In this document: positions 8,497-16,762 of the stretch, in pieces
How the letters are laid out: every line of letters starts with the position of its first letter
How positions within the stretch are numbered: position 1 is the first letter of the stretch
Assembly (NCBI RefSeq): GCF_001458415.1
Contig: NZ_CYSD01000036.1
Span: 1 to 33,077, forward strand
Direction of reading: 5' to 3'
DNA from: Tritonibacter multivorans
GTDB lineage: Bacteria; Pseudomonadota; Alphaproteobacteria; Rhodobacterales; Rhodobacteraceae
DNA length: 33,077 nucleotides
Position numbers and translations under genes: made by a program
The notes under the pieces: model-generated
The model's database searches: none
The model's input: the letters and a program-made list of their open reading frames with translations, nothing else
Told to the model about the DNA's origin: nothing

Positions 8497-8835
8497 ATGA
8501 CCTACGTCGTCACAGATAACTGCATCGCCTGCAAATATACCGATTGTGTCGAAGTTTGCCCCGTAGACTGCTTCTACGAGGGTGAAAACACGCTGGTGAT
8601 CCACCCCGACGAATGCATCGACTGCGGCGTCTGCGAACCGGAATGCCCGGCGGACGCGATTCGCCCGGATACCGATGCAGACATGGAAAAATGGGTCGAG
8701 TTTAACCGCAAATATGCCGAGATCTGGCCGGTGATCGTCACCAAGAAAGATCCGATGCCGGGTCACGAGGACAAAGACGGCGAAGAAGGCAAGCTGGAGA
8801 AGTACTTCTCTGAGGCGCCCGGCGAAGGCGGCTGA
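8497..8835 (+). CDS. fdxA: 7Fe ferredoxin FdxA
   Basis: A 112-residue ferredoxin of the Azotobacter FdI type with one 3Fe-4S and one 4Fe-4S cluster. Cysteines at 9, 12, 17, 21, 25, 40, 43, 46 and 50 match the FdI spacing shifted by one residue. Of these, C12 corresponds to the free cysteine of FdI, and C9, C17 and C50 should hold the 3Fe-4S cluster. The acidic C-terminal extension ([15 protein letters not shown]) is usual in this family. It is a soluble electron carrier; its partner cannot be deduced. The gene lies between the S4-domain gene and carD and ends with a strong terminator. Confidence 0.95.
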   Translation: MTYVVTDNCIACKYTDCVEVCPVDCFYEGENTLVIHPDECIDCGVCEPECPADAIRPDTDADMEKWVEFNRKYAEIWPVIVTKKDPMPGHEDKDGEEGKLEKYFSEAPGEGG

Positions 8836-8887
8836 AGCCCGCTTTCCGCCTATGCAACGTAAGCATATCGGAAATCCAGAATCACGG

Positions 8888-8919
8888 CGCGCGCTCCGAC
8901 TTTCGGAGAGCGCGTTTTT
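8888..8919 (+). terminator. Intrinsic terminator after fdxA
   Basis: CGCGCTCCGA pairs with TCGGAGAGCGCG (two-base bulge), followed by TTTTT. It is well placed 50 bases after the fdxA stop. Confidence 0.8.
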
Positions 8920-8939
8920 GTGTTATGATGTGCGGACGT

Positions 8940-9107
8940 AAAAGGACAAAGTTAAACAAACACCCCGAGAGCTAAGGACGTTACCCAGCCTGATCCTTAG
9001 CGGGAAAGCTACGCCATAACATGATCCACCGGGCCTCACATCGTGAGCCTGCGGGGATTTTTTGGCTCTGTAGGGCGGCCTTTTCGGCCGCTGCATCGTG
9101 AGGAAAG
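8940..9107 (+). promoter_or_regulatory. Structured leader of carD (possible attenuator or small RNA)
   Basis: Three hairpins are visible between the fdxA terminator and carD. A perfect 8-bp stem with a 15-base loop lies at 8971-9001 (GCTAAGGA/TCCTTAGC), preceded by an A-rich stretch. GGCCTCAC/GTGAGCC at 9032-9049 has one bulged base and is followed by GCGGGGA and six Ts (9058-9063), like a terminator. GCGGCC/GGCCGC lies at 9075-9091, just before the carD ribosome site. CCTCAC (9034-9039) is also complementary to GTGAGG (9098-9103), which contains the start of the carD ribosome site. This suggests alternative pairings, or an independent small RNA that ends near 9063. Confidence 0.5.
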
Positions 9108-9113
9108 ACCTGT

Positions 9114-9626
9114 ATGACCAAATCGAAGAAGCTCGAGTTCCGTCCCAATGACTATATCGTCTATCCGGCGCATGGTGTGGGGCAGATCATTTCGATCGAG
9201 GAACAGGAAGTGGCCGGCTTCAAACTGGAACTTTTTGTCATTACCTTCGAGAAAGACAAGATGACCCTCCGGGTCCCCACCAACAAAGCAACCGAAGTGG
9301 GCATGCGTTCGCTGTCCAGCCCTGACGTGATCGACGCGGCGATGAAGACCCTGAAAGGCAAAGCCAAGGTCAAGCGCGCCATGTGGTCCCGCCGGGCGCA
9401 GGAATACGAACAGAAGATCAACTCTGGCGATCTGATCTCGATCGCGGAAGTTGTGCGCGATCTGCACCGCAATGACGATCAGCGCGAGCAGTCCTATTCG
9501 GAGCGTCAGCTGTATGAAGCAGCCCTTGAGCGTCTGACCCGCGAAGTCGCAGCCGTTTCCGGCGGTGACGAAGTGGCGGCAGCCAAGCAAGTGGATGAGG
9601 TGCTGACCTCCCGCGCGGCGGCCTAA
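9114..9626 (+). CDS. carD: CarD family transcription regulator (CdnL type)
   Basis: A 170-residue protein of the CarD_CdnL_TRCF family. These proteins bind the RNA polymerase beta subunit through the N-terminal Tudor-like domain (here FRPNDYIVYPAHGVGQIISIEE, about residues 9-65). They stabilise open promoter complexes through a helical C-terminal domain. In Rhodobacter sphaeroides CarD supports promoters lacking the conserved T at -7. The ATG at 9114 has AGGAAAG 6 bases upstream. The leader is long and structured, suggesting RNA-level control. A bidirectional terminator follows. Confidence 0.95.
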   Translation: MTKSKKLEFRPNDYIVYPAHGVGQIISIEEQEVAGFKLELFVITFEKDKMTLRVPTNKATEVGMRSLSSPDVIDAAMKTLKGKAKVKRAMWSRRAQEYEQKINSGDLISIAEVVRDLHRNDDQREQSYSERQLYEAALERLTREVAAVSGGDEVAAAKQVDEVLTSRAAA

Positions 9627-9646
9627 ACACCCGACCTGAAAACAAG

Positions 9647-9688
9647 AAAACCGCGTCCCCTGCCGGTGTTGGGGGGCGCGGTTTTTTT
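9647..9688. terminator. Bidirectional terminator between carD and cobS
   Basis: AAAACCGCGTCCCC ... GGGGGGCGCGGTTTTTTT forms a long stem with A and T runs on both sides, separating the convergent carD and cobS genes. Confidence 0.85.
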
Positions 9689-9707
9689 GTGGGTTTGGGG
9701 CTGTGAT

Positions 9708-10463
9708 TCAGACTTGCGCCAGCAAGGCCATGGCGCAGGTGATTTCCGCCAACTGCTGGCTGGCGCCTAGAATGTCGCCGGTCTGGCCGCCGATTTTGGC
9801 CTTGGCGATCTGCGCCACGGCCAGCGCGGTGAGGGCGGCGGTGAGGCCCATGATCCAGATGGGAGCGCCGATCAGCGCAAGACCTGCCACAAGAGGGAGC
9901 GCCGCCGCCAGCATCGCAGGCGCGCGGTTCGGGCGGCCCACCTGTGCCGACAGACCATGTCCGCGCGCATTCGGCAGGGTCGCCATGAGGCCCGGCATGA
10001 CGGCACGGCTGAGCATGGCCAGCGCCACCAGCGACCAGAGCTGCCCGGCGGCAAACAGGGCGGCATAGAGGCTCCACCGAAGGCCAAGGCCAAGGATCAG
10101 GGCAATCACCCCGTAAGCGCCGATGCGGCTGTCTTTCATAATCTCAAGGCGGCGGTCTGTGTCGAAGCCCCCCCAGAGCCCATCGGCACTGTCGGCAAGC
10201 CCGTCTTCATGCATGGCCCCCGTCAGCAGGATCTGCACACCCAGGAACGCCCCGGCGGCGATCGGGGCGGGCAGGCCGAGCGCCATCAGGGCCCAGGCGA
10301 GACAGCAGGCGGGCAGGGCCACAGCCAGCCCGGCCAGAGGAAAGGCCCACGTCGCCTGCGCCTGCCGTGCAAAAGCGGCTTTGGGCAAATGCGGCAGCGG
10401 CAGCCGGGTCAGCAGCACAAGCGAAAGCGCAACGTCGCGGGGGTGAATGTCGATTTTTCGCAT
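9708..10463 (-). CDS. cobS: Adenosylcobinamide-GDP ribazoletransferase (cobalamin synthase)
   Basis: A 251-residue integral membrane enzyme that joins adenosylcobinamide-GDP to alpha-ribazole (or its phosphate) to complete the nucleotide loop of B12. Family motifs are clear: TGAMHEDGLADSADGLWGG (Mg-binding acidic motif), MKDSRIGAYG and GGQTGDILGA near the C-terminus, with several hydrophobic helices between. It is called cobV in the Pseudomonas denitrificans naming. The start at 10463 has GAGG 8 bases upstream. The gene is divergent from cobT, which makes the other loop precursor, across a 100-base shared promoter region. Confidence 0.95.
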   Translation of the reverse strand: MRKIDIHPRDVALSLVLLTRLPLPHLPKAAFARQAQATWAFPLAGLAVALPACCLAWALMALGLPAPIAAGAFLGVQILLTGAMHEDGLADSADGLWGGFDTDRRLEIMKDSRIGAYGVIALILGLGLRWSLYAALFAAGQLWSLVALAMLSRAVMPGLMATLPNARGHGLSAQVGRPNRAPAMLAAALPLVAGLALIGAPIWIMGLTAALTALAVAQIAKAKIGGQTGDILGASQQLAEITCAMALLAQV

Positions 10464-10563
10464 CTCAGCGCCTCTTCAAGGACTTGCGGGAATGGCTCTG
10501 GCCGTTAAACAGTTCCAAACCGCTTTACCCGCTTTGGGAAAGCCCGCGCAATGAGGCTTTGAC

Positions 10564-11580
10564 ATGCTGCCAGAACTTTCGTCCCTTGAAACCTTCCGTC
10601 ACCTGCTGGCTGAGGCGCCCGCGCAGGATGCGGCCGCGATTGCAGGTGCACAGGACCGCAATATGCAGCTGACCAAGCCGCCGCAGGCGCTGGCTCGGTT
10701 GGAGGATCTGGCGATCTGGTATGCGGGCTGGCGCGGTGAACCCCGCCCCGAGATCAAAACCCCGCAGGTGATCATCTTTGCCGGCAACCACGGTGTGACC
10801 GCCAAAGGCGTGTCGGCCTTCCCGCCCGAGGTGACCGTGCAGATGGTGGCAAACTTTGAAGCAGGCGGCGCAGCGATCAACCAGCTGGCCAAGCTGGCGG
10901 GCGCAAAGATGGATGTCCATGCGATTGAGCTGGACCGCCCCACTGCTGATTTCACTGAAAGCCCGGCCATGACGGACGCCGAGTTCCTCGATGCGCTGCG
11001 CATTGGCTGGACCGCAGTGGACGCGGATGCGGATCTTCTGGTTGTTGGCGAAATGGGCATTGGCAACACCACGGCGGCCTCGGCCATTTGCAATGCGTTG
11101 TTTGGCGGTGTGGCCTCGGTCTGGACCGGGCGTGGCACCGGCGTGAACGATGAGGCGCTGGAGATCAAAACCGAGGTTGTGTCACAGGCTGTTGCCCTGC
11201 ATGGTCCAGAGATCAAAGACGGTCTGGACGCGTTGCAGCGTGTGGGCGGGCGCGAACTGGCGGCGATGGCGGGCGCCATGGTGGCGGCGCGTTACTTGCG
11301 CATTCCGGTGGTGCTGGACGGGTTTATCTGCTGCGCGGCAGCGGCGGCATTGGCCAAGACGGCCGAAGGCGCGCTGGACCATTGCGTTGCAGGTCACGAG
11401 AGCGCCGAGGGCGCGCATCCGGCGCTGCTGAACCATCTGGAGAAAAAGCCACTGTTGTCGCTGGGCCTGCGCTTGGGCGAGGGCTCTGGTGCGGCGTTGG
11501 CGATCCAGATTATGAAAGGCGCGATTGCCTGCCACAGCGGCATGGCAACCTTTGCAGAGGCTGGCGTCGCCGAGGGGTGA
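10564..11580 (+). CDS. cobT: Nicotinate-nucleotide--dimethylbenzimidazole phosphoribosyltransferase
   Basis: A 338-residue enzyme of the usual CobT length. It makes alpha-ribazole 5'-phosphate from dimethylbenzimidazole and nicotinate mononucleotide. Visible motifs are [16 protein letters not shown] (about 72-87), [22 protein letters not shown], and the C-terminal [13 protein letters not shown] and [14 protein letters not shown]; the last carries the likely catalytic glutamate. GAGG 7 bases before the ATG supports the start. It is paired with the divergent cobS. No cobalamin riboswitch fits in the 100-base gap. Called cobU in P. denitrificans naming. Confidence 0.95.
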   Translation: MLPELSSLETFRHLLAEAPAQDAAAIAGAQDRNMQLTKPPQALARLEDLAIWYAGWRGEPRPEIKTPQVIIFAGNHGVTAKGVSAFPPEVTVQMVANFEAGGAAINQLAKLAGAKMDVHAIELDRPTADFTESPAMTDAEFLDALRIGWTAVDADADLLVVGEMGIGNTTAASAICNALFGGVASVWTGRGTGVNDEALEIKTEVVSQAVALHGPEIKDGLDALQRVGGRELAAMAGAMVAARYLRIPVVLDGFICCAAAAALAKTAEGALDHCVAGHESAEGAHPALLNHLEKKPLLSLGLRLGEGSGAALAIQIMKGAIACHSGMATFAEAGVAEG

Positions 11581-11606
11581 CGCCGGATCCTTGCCAAGCG
11601 GTAGGA

Positions 11607-11636
11607 GGGTCTGACCGAAAGGTCAGGCCCTTTTTT
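11607..11636 (+). terminator. Terminator of cobT
   Basis: GGGTCTGACC-GAAA-GGTCAGGCCC with a GNRA-type loop is followed by TTTTTT. Its right part overlaps the last codons and stop of the convergent antiporter gene. Confidence 0.85.
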
Positions 11637-13500
11637 CATCATCCTTTTCCGCCAGCTCCAGCAGCGCGGTTTCCAGATCGCGGTGCAGCTCCTTGGCGCG
11701 TTTGATGTATTCGGGATTGTCGGCCGCGGGCACGCCGGGTTTCCAATATTGTGCCAGTTCGCGCACGGTCATGCGGTCGTGGTGATAAAAGGTCTGTTCG
11801 GCCTGTGCGGCCTCGTATTCCGACAGGCCAATGGTTTCCAGCACATAGCGCCCCGCCCGAAGGGAACTGTCGAACATCTCGCGGACAATGTCGCGCGCGC
11901 CCGCCCGATACAGCTGGAACACATGGGTGCGGTCATAGGCGCGGGCCACAATGTGCAGATCCGGGTAGGTGCGGCTGGCATAGTCGACAAGCTGCACGGC
12001 TTTCTCTCGGTCATCCAGCGCCACCACCAGCACGCGGGCTTTGCCGATGCCGGCGGCTTTGAGCAATTCAGGGCGGGTGGGGTCGCCAAGGAAGGTCTTG
12101 AACCCAAAGCGGCGCATCAACTGCACGGCCTTGAGGTCATTGTCCAGAAGCACGGTCTTGAACCCGCTGGCGCTGACCAGCCGGTGGACGATCTGACCAA
12201 AGCGGCCAAGGCCTGCGACAATGATCGGGCCTTCTTCGTCGATCTCGTCGGGTTCCTGTTCCGGGCGATTGTCCGTCATCCGGCGCGACAAGAGGTCATA
12301 GGCAATGAACAGGGCAGGCGTGATCAGCATCGACAGCGCGACCACCAGCAGCAGCTTTTCCGACAGGTCGCCGGGGATCACATTGAGCTGCTGCGAGAAG
12401 GTCAGCAGGACAAAGCCAAATTCCCCCGCCTGCGCCAGACCAAGCGTAAACAGCCACAGGCTGCGGCGGCGCAGGCCAAAGGAGCGGCCCACAAAGTACA
12501 GCACCACCCCTTTGGCGAGGATGACCAGAAGGGCAAGGCCCAGCACATCGCCGGTTTCCGACAGCAGCAGATCGGTGTTGATCCCGGCGCCAACGGTGAT
12601 GAAAAACAGGCCCAGCAGCAGGCCCTTGAACGGCTCCAGATCGCTTTCCAATTCGTGACGGAATTCGGAGTTGGCGAGCACCACACCGGCCAGGAACGCC
12701 CCCAGCGCAGGGGACAGGCCGACTAGGGTCATCAGGAAGGAAATGCCGACCACGATCAAAAGGGCAAGCGCGGTGTACATCTCGCGTAGGTTGGCGGCAT
12801 GGATAAAGCGGAACACCGGCCGGGTCAGGAAGATACCAGCGAGGATCACGGCCGCCACCGCACCCAGGGTCATCAGCGCCACAGCCCAGCCGGGCAGCCC
12901 TTCGACCAGCGACAGGGAATGGTGGTGCGCGTCATGGGTGTCGGTCACCCGCGCGATGGAGCCGTCTTCGGTGAAACTGGCAAGCTGCGGGACTGCCAGC
13001 AGGGGCAGAAGGGCGAGAATGGGGATGACCGCAATGTCCTGGGTCAGCAGAACCGAAAAGCTGGCCCGCCCGCCGCCGGTGCGCATCAGCCCTTTTTCCG
13101 ACAGGGTCTGCAGCACAATCGCGGTGGAGGACAGCGACAAGGCCAGCGCCACGGCCAGCCCGACCTGCCAGCTCAGCCCAAAGGCCATGGAGGCGGCGGT
13201 GAGCAGCGCGGTGGAACCCAGAACCTGCAGGCCGCCCAATCCCAGTAGATGGTGTCGCATGGCCCAGAGCGCGCGGGGTTCGAGTTCCAGACCGATCAGG
13301 AACAGCATCATCACCACGCCAAATTCGGCAAAATGCTGGAGCTCTTCTGCTTCGGCGCCCACAAAGCCAAAGACCGGGCCAATCAGAATGCCGGCCGCCA
13401 GATACCCGAGGACGGATCCCAGCCCCAGTCGCGCCGCAATCGGCACCGCAATCACAGCGGCAGCAAGGTAGATCGAGGCTTGGGAGAGGAAACTGTCCAT
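11623..13500 (-). CDS. CPA2 monovalent cation:proton antiporter, KefB/KefC-like
   Basis: A 625-residue inner-membrane transporter. The first roughly 390 residues hold about a dozen hydrophobic helices of the Na/H exchanger fold. They are followed by an RCK/TrkA-N domain with a Rossmann motif (IIVAGLGRFGQIV), an acidic residue ending the second strand (VLLDND) and GDPTRPELL. This architecture is that of KefB/KefC potassium efflux systems, which exchange K+ for H+ and are often gated by nucleotides or glutathione adducts. No ancillary KefF/KefG quinone reductase gene is nearby. The ATG at 13500 is chosen over an upstream frame start at 13632, whose extra 44 residues are basic and not membrane-like. 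The gene's 3' end overlaps the cobT terminator. Confidence 0.92.
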   Translation of the reverse strand: MDSFLSQASIYLAAAVIAVPIAARLGLGSVLGYLAAGILIGPVFGFVGAEAEELQHFAEFGVVMMLFLIGLELEPRALWAMRHHLLGLGGLQVLGSTALLTAASMAFGLSWQVGLAVALALSLSSTAIVLQTLSEKGLMRTGGGRASFSVLLTQDIAVIPILALLPLLAVPQLASFTEDGSIARVTDTHDAHHHSLSLVEGLPGWAVALMTLGAVAAVILAGIFLTRPVFRFIHAANLREMYTALALLIVVGISFLMTLVGLSPALGAFLAGVVLANSEFRHELESDLEPFKGLLLGLFFITVGAGINTDLLLSETGDVLGLALLVILAKGVVLYFVGRSFGLRRRSLWLFTLGLAQAGEFGFVLLTFSQQLNVIPGDLSEKLLLVVALSMLITPALFIAYDLLSRRMTDNRPEQEPDEIDEEGPIIVAGLGRFGQIVHRLVSASGFKTVLLDNDLKAVQLMRRFGFKTFLGDPTRPELLKAAGIGKARVLVVALDDREKAVQLVDYASRTYPDLHIVARAYDRTHVFQLYRAGARDIVREMFDSSLRAGRYVLETIGLSEYEAAQAEQTFYHHDRMTVRELAQYWKPGVPAADNPEYIKRAKELHRDLETALLELAEKDDEKRA

Positions 13501-13634
13501 GGCGGCCCTGCGGAATTGTTTCTTATAGCTTAGGCAGGGAGATAGGGCGCATCGTCTGCTTTGCCTTGTACGAAATGGCTTTTTCCCACTGATGTGGCGA
13601 AAACGTCGCGACTGGCTTTGCAGACCGGGCAAAC

Positions 13635-13662
13635 AAAAAGGGCAAGCCCTGCGGCTTGCCCT
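13635..13662 (-). terminator. Terminator after the PAS protein gene
   Basis: On the minus strand AGGGCAAGCC-GCAG-GGCTTGCCCT forms a perfect 10-bp stem followed by TTTTTG, 30 bases after the stop of the PAS protein gene. Confidence 0.85.
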
Positions 13663-13691
13663 GAATGTGGTTCCGGGTCCGGAAGGGGGGC

Positions 13692-14915
13692 TTATTCGCC
13701 TTCGGGGGAGCGGATTTCTTCGCCCAGCTGCGCGATATGTTCAAGCCGCTGCGAGATGCGTTCCTGGAAGGCGCCAAGCTGGTCAATAATGTCGGACAGG
13801 GTTTCGCCGGACGACGGCAGGCGCGCGCTTTCGATCTTACAAAGCACACGTGTGGACGACAGGCCAAGGAAGTGACGGTGCATCACCTGACAGGCATTGA
13901 TAATGCGCTGTGCTTCGGTGTCCACATTCTCCATGCCTTTGGCGGCGCGTTCGGACTGCTTGTCAATCAGGCTTTGCAGTATATTGCGCTCTGTCTCCAT
14001 GTCGACATCGCCAAGGTCGCGGCGTTCGCTTTGCAGCTGGGTGCCACATTCCTTGAGAATGCGGGTCATGCCGGTGACAAAGAGGCTTTGGTCAATGGAG
14101 GTTTTGATCGCCGCAAAGTTGGTGTTTTCCCCCATCACATTGCGTTCAAACCAATCGGACATTTCCCGCGACATAGCGCCGTAGTTCTGGGACAGAACGG
14201 TGACCGGGCCGCCCGAGGGTTCAATCCGCGAGGCAATGACGCGCAGGTTGTGCGGGATGGTGTGCATGGCTTCAAAATCTTTGATCAGGCCGCGGGTTTC
14301 TTCCAGCAGCGTGTCAGAGTTCTTCAGCATCTTGCGCAGATCCGTGATCGTCTGATCGGGCTTTTTGCCGAGACCATTATCACGCGAGATCAGCTCTTCG
14401 GACATGGCGTGGGTGGCAAACTGGGCATAGTCTTCAAACCCGTGTTCACGGATCCAGGTCAGCAGGATTTCCTTGCTTTCCAGAGGTGAGATGCCTTCGT
14501 TCTGTTCCAGCTTCAGCAGTTCGGCATACATCGACTGGATTTTGGTGAACATTTCGCTGCTGGGTTTGATCCGCGCCGAAAGATAGCCGCCTTCAAACGG
14601 AATCACCGCAGCAAAAACCCAGTAATACAGGCCGTCTTTGGATTTGTTTTTGACATAGGCGCCAATGGTGTCGCCACCTTTGATGGTGTCCCACATCAGC
14701 TGGAACACCCCTTTGGGCATGTCTGGGTGCCGCACAACCTTATGCGGGGCACCAATAATTTCATTCCATTCGAAATGCGAAACCCGGCGGAACACATAGT
14801 TGCTGGCCTGAATCACCCCACGCTCGTCGGTGCGGGAGAAGAACACCTCGTTCAGTTCAAAGGGCGCAGCGCCGGAAGAGGGGCGCGTTTCGATACGACG
14901 GTCGACAAATGACAC
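13692..14915 (-). CDS. Aer-like PAS-domain protein without a chemotaxis signalling domain
   Basis: A 407-residue soluble-looking protein. Residues about 20-120 form an Aer-type PAS domain (VFFSRTDERGVIQASNYVF, then IGAPHKVVRHPDMPKGVF and GAYVKNKSKDGLYYWVFAAV). In Aer this type binds FAD and senses redox state. The remaining 280 residues are charged and predicted helical, but I see neither transmembrane segments nor the conserved hairpin tip of methyl-accepting chemotaxis proteins. The start is GTG at 14915; no in-frame ATG is close and the ribosome site is weak. It lies alone, with its own terminator. It may be a cytoplasmic redox or oxygen sensor feeding an unknown partner. Confidence 0.8.
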   Translation of the reverse strand: MSFVDRRIETRPSSGAAPFELNEVFFSRTDERGVIQASNYVFRRVSHFEWNEIIGAPHKVVRHPDMPKGVFQLMWDTIKGGDTIGAYVKNKSKDGLYYWVFAAVIPFEGGYLSARIKPSSEMFTKIQSMYAELLKLEQNEGISPLESKEILLTWIREHGFEDYAQFATHAMSEELISRDNGLGKKPDQTITDLRKMLKNSDTLLEETRGLIKDFEAMHTIPHNLRVIASRIEPSGGPVTVLSQNYGAMSREMSDWFERNVMGENTNFAAIKTSIDQSLFVTGMTRILKECGTQLQSERRDLGDVDMETERNILQSLIDKQSERAAKGMENVDTEAQRIINACQVMHRHFLGLSSTRVLCKIESARLPSSGETLSDIIDQLGAFQERISQRLEHIAQLGEEIRSPEGE

Positions 14916-14979
14916 TGTAGCGATTCCATCTGGTGAGAGTAATTTGCATCCTTCTTACGCCCCAGTGGTTCACCAGCCG

Positions 14980-15435
14980 TTAAACCGGCAGTGCGCTGTC
15001 GTATTTTAATTGTGCCATTACGATCTGACTCTGCACGCGGGACACGGTCGGGTGGGGCAGAATGATCTCGTGCAGAAGCGCGTTAAGCTCTTGCAGTGAC
15101 TTGCAGAAAACCCGCAGCAGATAGTCCGCTTCACCGGTCATGGTCCAGGCCGAGGTGATCTCGGGGCGGGTGCTCACCAATCTGGCAAAACTTTGGCTTT
15201 GTTCGGTGCCGTGGCTGGACAATTGCACCTGCACAAAGCCCTGCACGGTCAGGCCCAGCTTGTCTGGGTCAAGGCGCGCGACATAGGCGCGGATGTAGCC
15301 TTCGGCCTCTAATCGTTGCCGCCGCCGTCCGGCCTGCGAGGGCGACAGATTCAGGATGTCGCCAAGATCCTGTGCGGTCAGATGGGCATTGCGTTGCAGA
15401 GTTGCGAGAAGTTTGACGTCAATCGGATCTAGCAT
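14980..15435 (-). CDS. Lrp/AsnC family transcriptional regulator
   Basis: A 151-residue regulator with an N-terminal winged helix-turn-helix (LDPIDVKLLATLQRNAHLTA, LSPSQAGRRRQRLEAEGYI) and a C-terminal ligand-binding RAM domain (from about residue 65). The ATG at 15435 is chosen because AGGAG lies 7 bases upstream; an upstream start at 15465 would overlap an operator-like palindrome. The gene is divergent from hpd with 138 bases between. It therefore probably controls tyrosine catabolism and itself, with an aromatic amino acid or derivative as the likely effector (inference). Confidence 0.92.
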   Translation of the reverse strand: MLDPIDVKLLATLQRNAHLTAQDLGDILNLSPSQAGRRRQRLEAEGYIRAYVARLDPDKLGLTVQGFVQVQLSSHGTEQSQSFARLVSTRPEITSAWTMTGEADYLLRVFCKSLQELNALLHEIILPHPTVSRVQSQIVMAQLKYDSALPV

Positions 15436-15464
15436 GCGGATCTCCTTCATCAGGGATGCTATCA

Positions 15465-15481
15465 ATGCGGAAACTCCGCAT
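15465..15481. promoter_or_regulatory. Operator-like palindrome in the lrp-hpd spacer
   Basis: ATGCGGA-AAC-TCCGCAT is a perfect 7-bp inverted repeat, 30 bases upstream of the Lrp-type gene start. Candidate autoregulatory site. Confidence 0.45.
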
Positions 15482-15495
15482 CAATTGCGTTGTTC

Positions 15496-15513
15496 TTGCG
15501 CGACTATGCGCAA
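15496..15513. promoter_or_regulatory. Second operator-like palindrome in the lrp-hpd spacer
   Basis: TTGCGC-GACTAT-GCGCAA is a perfect 6-bp inverted repeat, about 60 bases before the hpd start and centred about 31 bp from the palindrome at 15465. That distance equals about three helical turns, as expected for cooperative Lrp-family binding. Confidence 0.45.
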
Positions 15514-15573
15514 ACCCTGCGGCCCATAAGACCTATTCTGGATGCAACAAAAGCCATCCAATAGGAGAGAGCC

Positions 15574-16686
15574 ATGGGCCCGTTCCCCCATAATGCCCCA
15601 AAGTCCGTGATCAGCGCGGAAAACCCCGCAGGCACCGATGGATTTGAATTTGTCGAGTTTGCGCATCCAAATCCCGAAGAGCTGCGCAGCTTGTTTGCCA
15701 GCATGGGCTATGCGCTGGTTGCGCGTCACAAAAGCAAACCAGGTATTGAGCTGTGGCAGCAGGGCGATATTACTTACATTATCAATGCCGAAGCGGGCAG
15801 CCATGCGGTGAATTTCATCGCGGAACACGGCCCCTGCGCCCCGTCTATGGGCTGGCGCGTGGTGGATGCGCAAAAGGCGTTTGACCATGCCGTGGCGCAA
15901 GGCGCAGAGCCCTATGAGGGCGACGGCAAAACCATGGATGTGCCCGCAATCTATGGTATTGGCGGGTCGCTGATTTACTTCATCGACCAGTATTACGAGA
16001 CCTCGCCCTACAACGAAGAATTTGAATGGCTGCAGCAGTCAAAGCCACGCGGTGTGGGGTTCTACTACCTCGATCACCTGACCCACAATGTGTTCAAAGG
16101 GAACATGGATAAGTGGTTCAAATTCTACGGGGATCTGTTCAACTTCCGCGAAATCCGCTTCTTTGACATTCAGGGCAAATACACTGGGCTGCTGAGCCGC
16201 GCGCTGACCTCGCCCTGTGGCCGCATCCGTATTCCGATCAATGAGGACCGGGGCGAGACGGGCCAGATTGTGGCCTATCTGAAGAAGTACAATGGCGAAG
16301 GCATTCAGCACATCGCGGTGGGGTCGGAGAATATCTATGACAGCACCGATGCGATCTCGGCCAAAGGTATCCAGTTCATGCCAGCCCCGCCCAGCACCTA
16401 TTACGACCTGAGCCATGACCGGGTGTCAGGCCATGAGGAGCCGCTGGACCGGATGCAGAAACATGGCATTCTGATTGACGGCGAAGGGGTGCTGAACGGC
16501 GGCGAGACCAAGATCCTGTTGCAGATTTTCTCTAAGACCGTGATTGGCCCGATCTTCTTTGAATTCATCCAACGCAAGGGCGACGATGGCTTTGGCGAGG
16601 GCAATTTTAAGGCGCTGTTTGAATCCATCGAAGCGCAGCAGGTCGCAGATGGTGAGTTGGACACAACAGGCACTGCAGCGGAATAA
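15574..16686 (+). CDS. hpd: 4-hydroxyphenylpyruvate dioxygenase
   Basis: A 370-residue non-heme iron enzyme that turns 4-hydroxyphenylpyruvate into homogentisate, the second step of tyrosine breakdown. It has two vicinal-oxygen-chelate domains. The likely iron ligands are H168 (LDHLTHNVF), H246 (GIQHIAVGSENIYD) and E330 (GPIFFEFIQRKGDDGFGEGNF). Their spacing matches H161/H240/E322 of the Pseudomonas enzyme. The ATG at 15574 has AGGAGAG 4 bases upstream. The other homogentisate pathway genes are not in the window. Divergent from the Lrp-type regulator. Confidence 0.97.
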   Translation: MGPFPHNAPKSVISAENPAGTDGFEFVEFAHPNPEELRSLFASMGYALVARHKSKPGIELWQQGDITYIINAEAGSHAVNFIAEHGPCAPSMGWRVVDAQKAFDHAVAQGAEPYEGDGKTMDVPAIYGIGGSLIYFIDQYYETSPYNEEFEWLQQSKPRGVGFYYLDHLTHNVFKGNMDKWFKFYGDLFNFREIRFFDIQGKYTGLLSRALTSPCGRIRIPINEDRGETGQIVAYLKKYNGEGIQHIAVGSENIYDSTDAISAKGIQFMPAPPSTYYDLSHDRVSGHEEPLDRMQKHGILIDGEGVLNGGETKILLQIFSKTVIGPIFFEFIQRKGDDGFGEGNFKALFESIEAQQVADGELDTTGTAAE

Positions 16687-16702
16687 GAGGCTGTGAGACA
16701 TT

Positions 16703-16735
16703 AAAAAACCGGGCTCTCTCTGGGCCCGGTTTTTT
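16703..16735. terminator. Bidirectional terminator after hpd
   Basis: AAAAAACCGGGC ... GCCCGGTTTTTT forms a symmetrical hairpin serving both hpd (plus) and the large minus-strand gene that ends at 16763. Confidence 0.9.
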
Positions 16736-16762
16736 GTTTTGTGCGCGTGGCTGTGCGCGGTC

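Noticed and set aside
10464-10563. Cobalamin riboswitch between cobS and cobT
   Set aside because: The gap is only 100 bases and no B12-box-like sequence or extended stem structure is visible.
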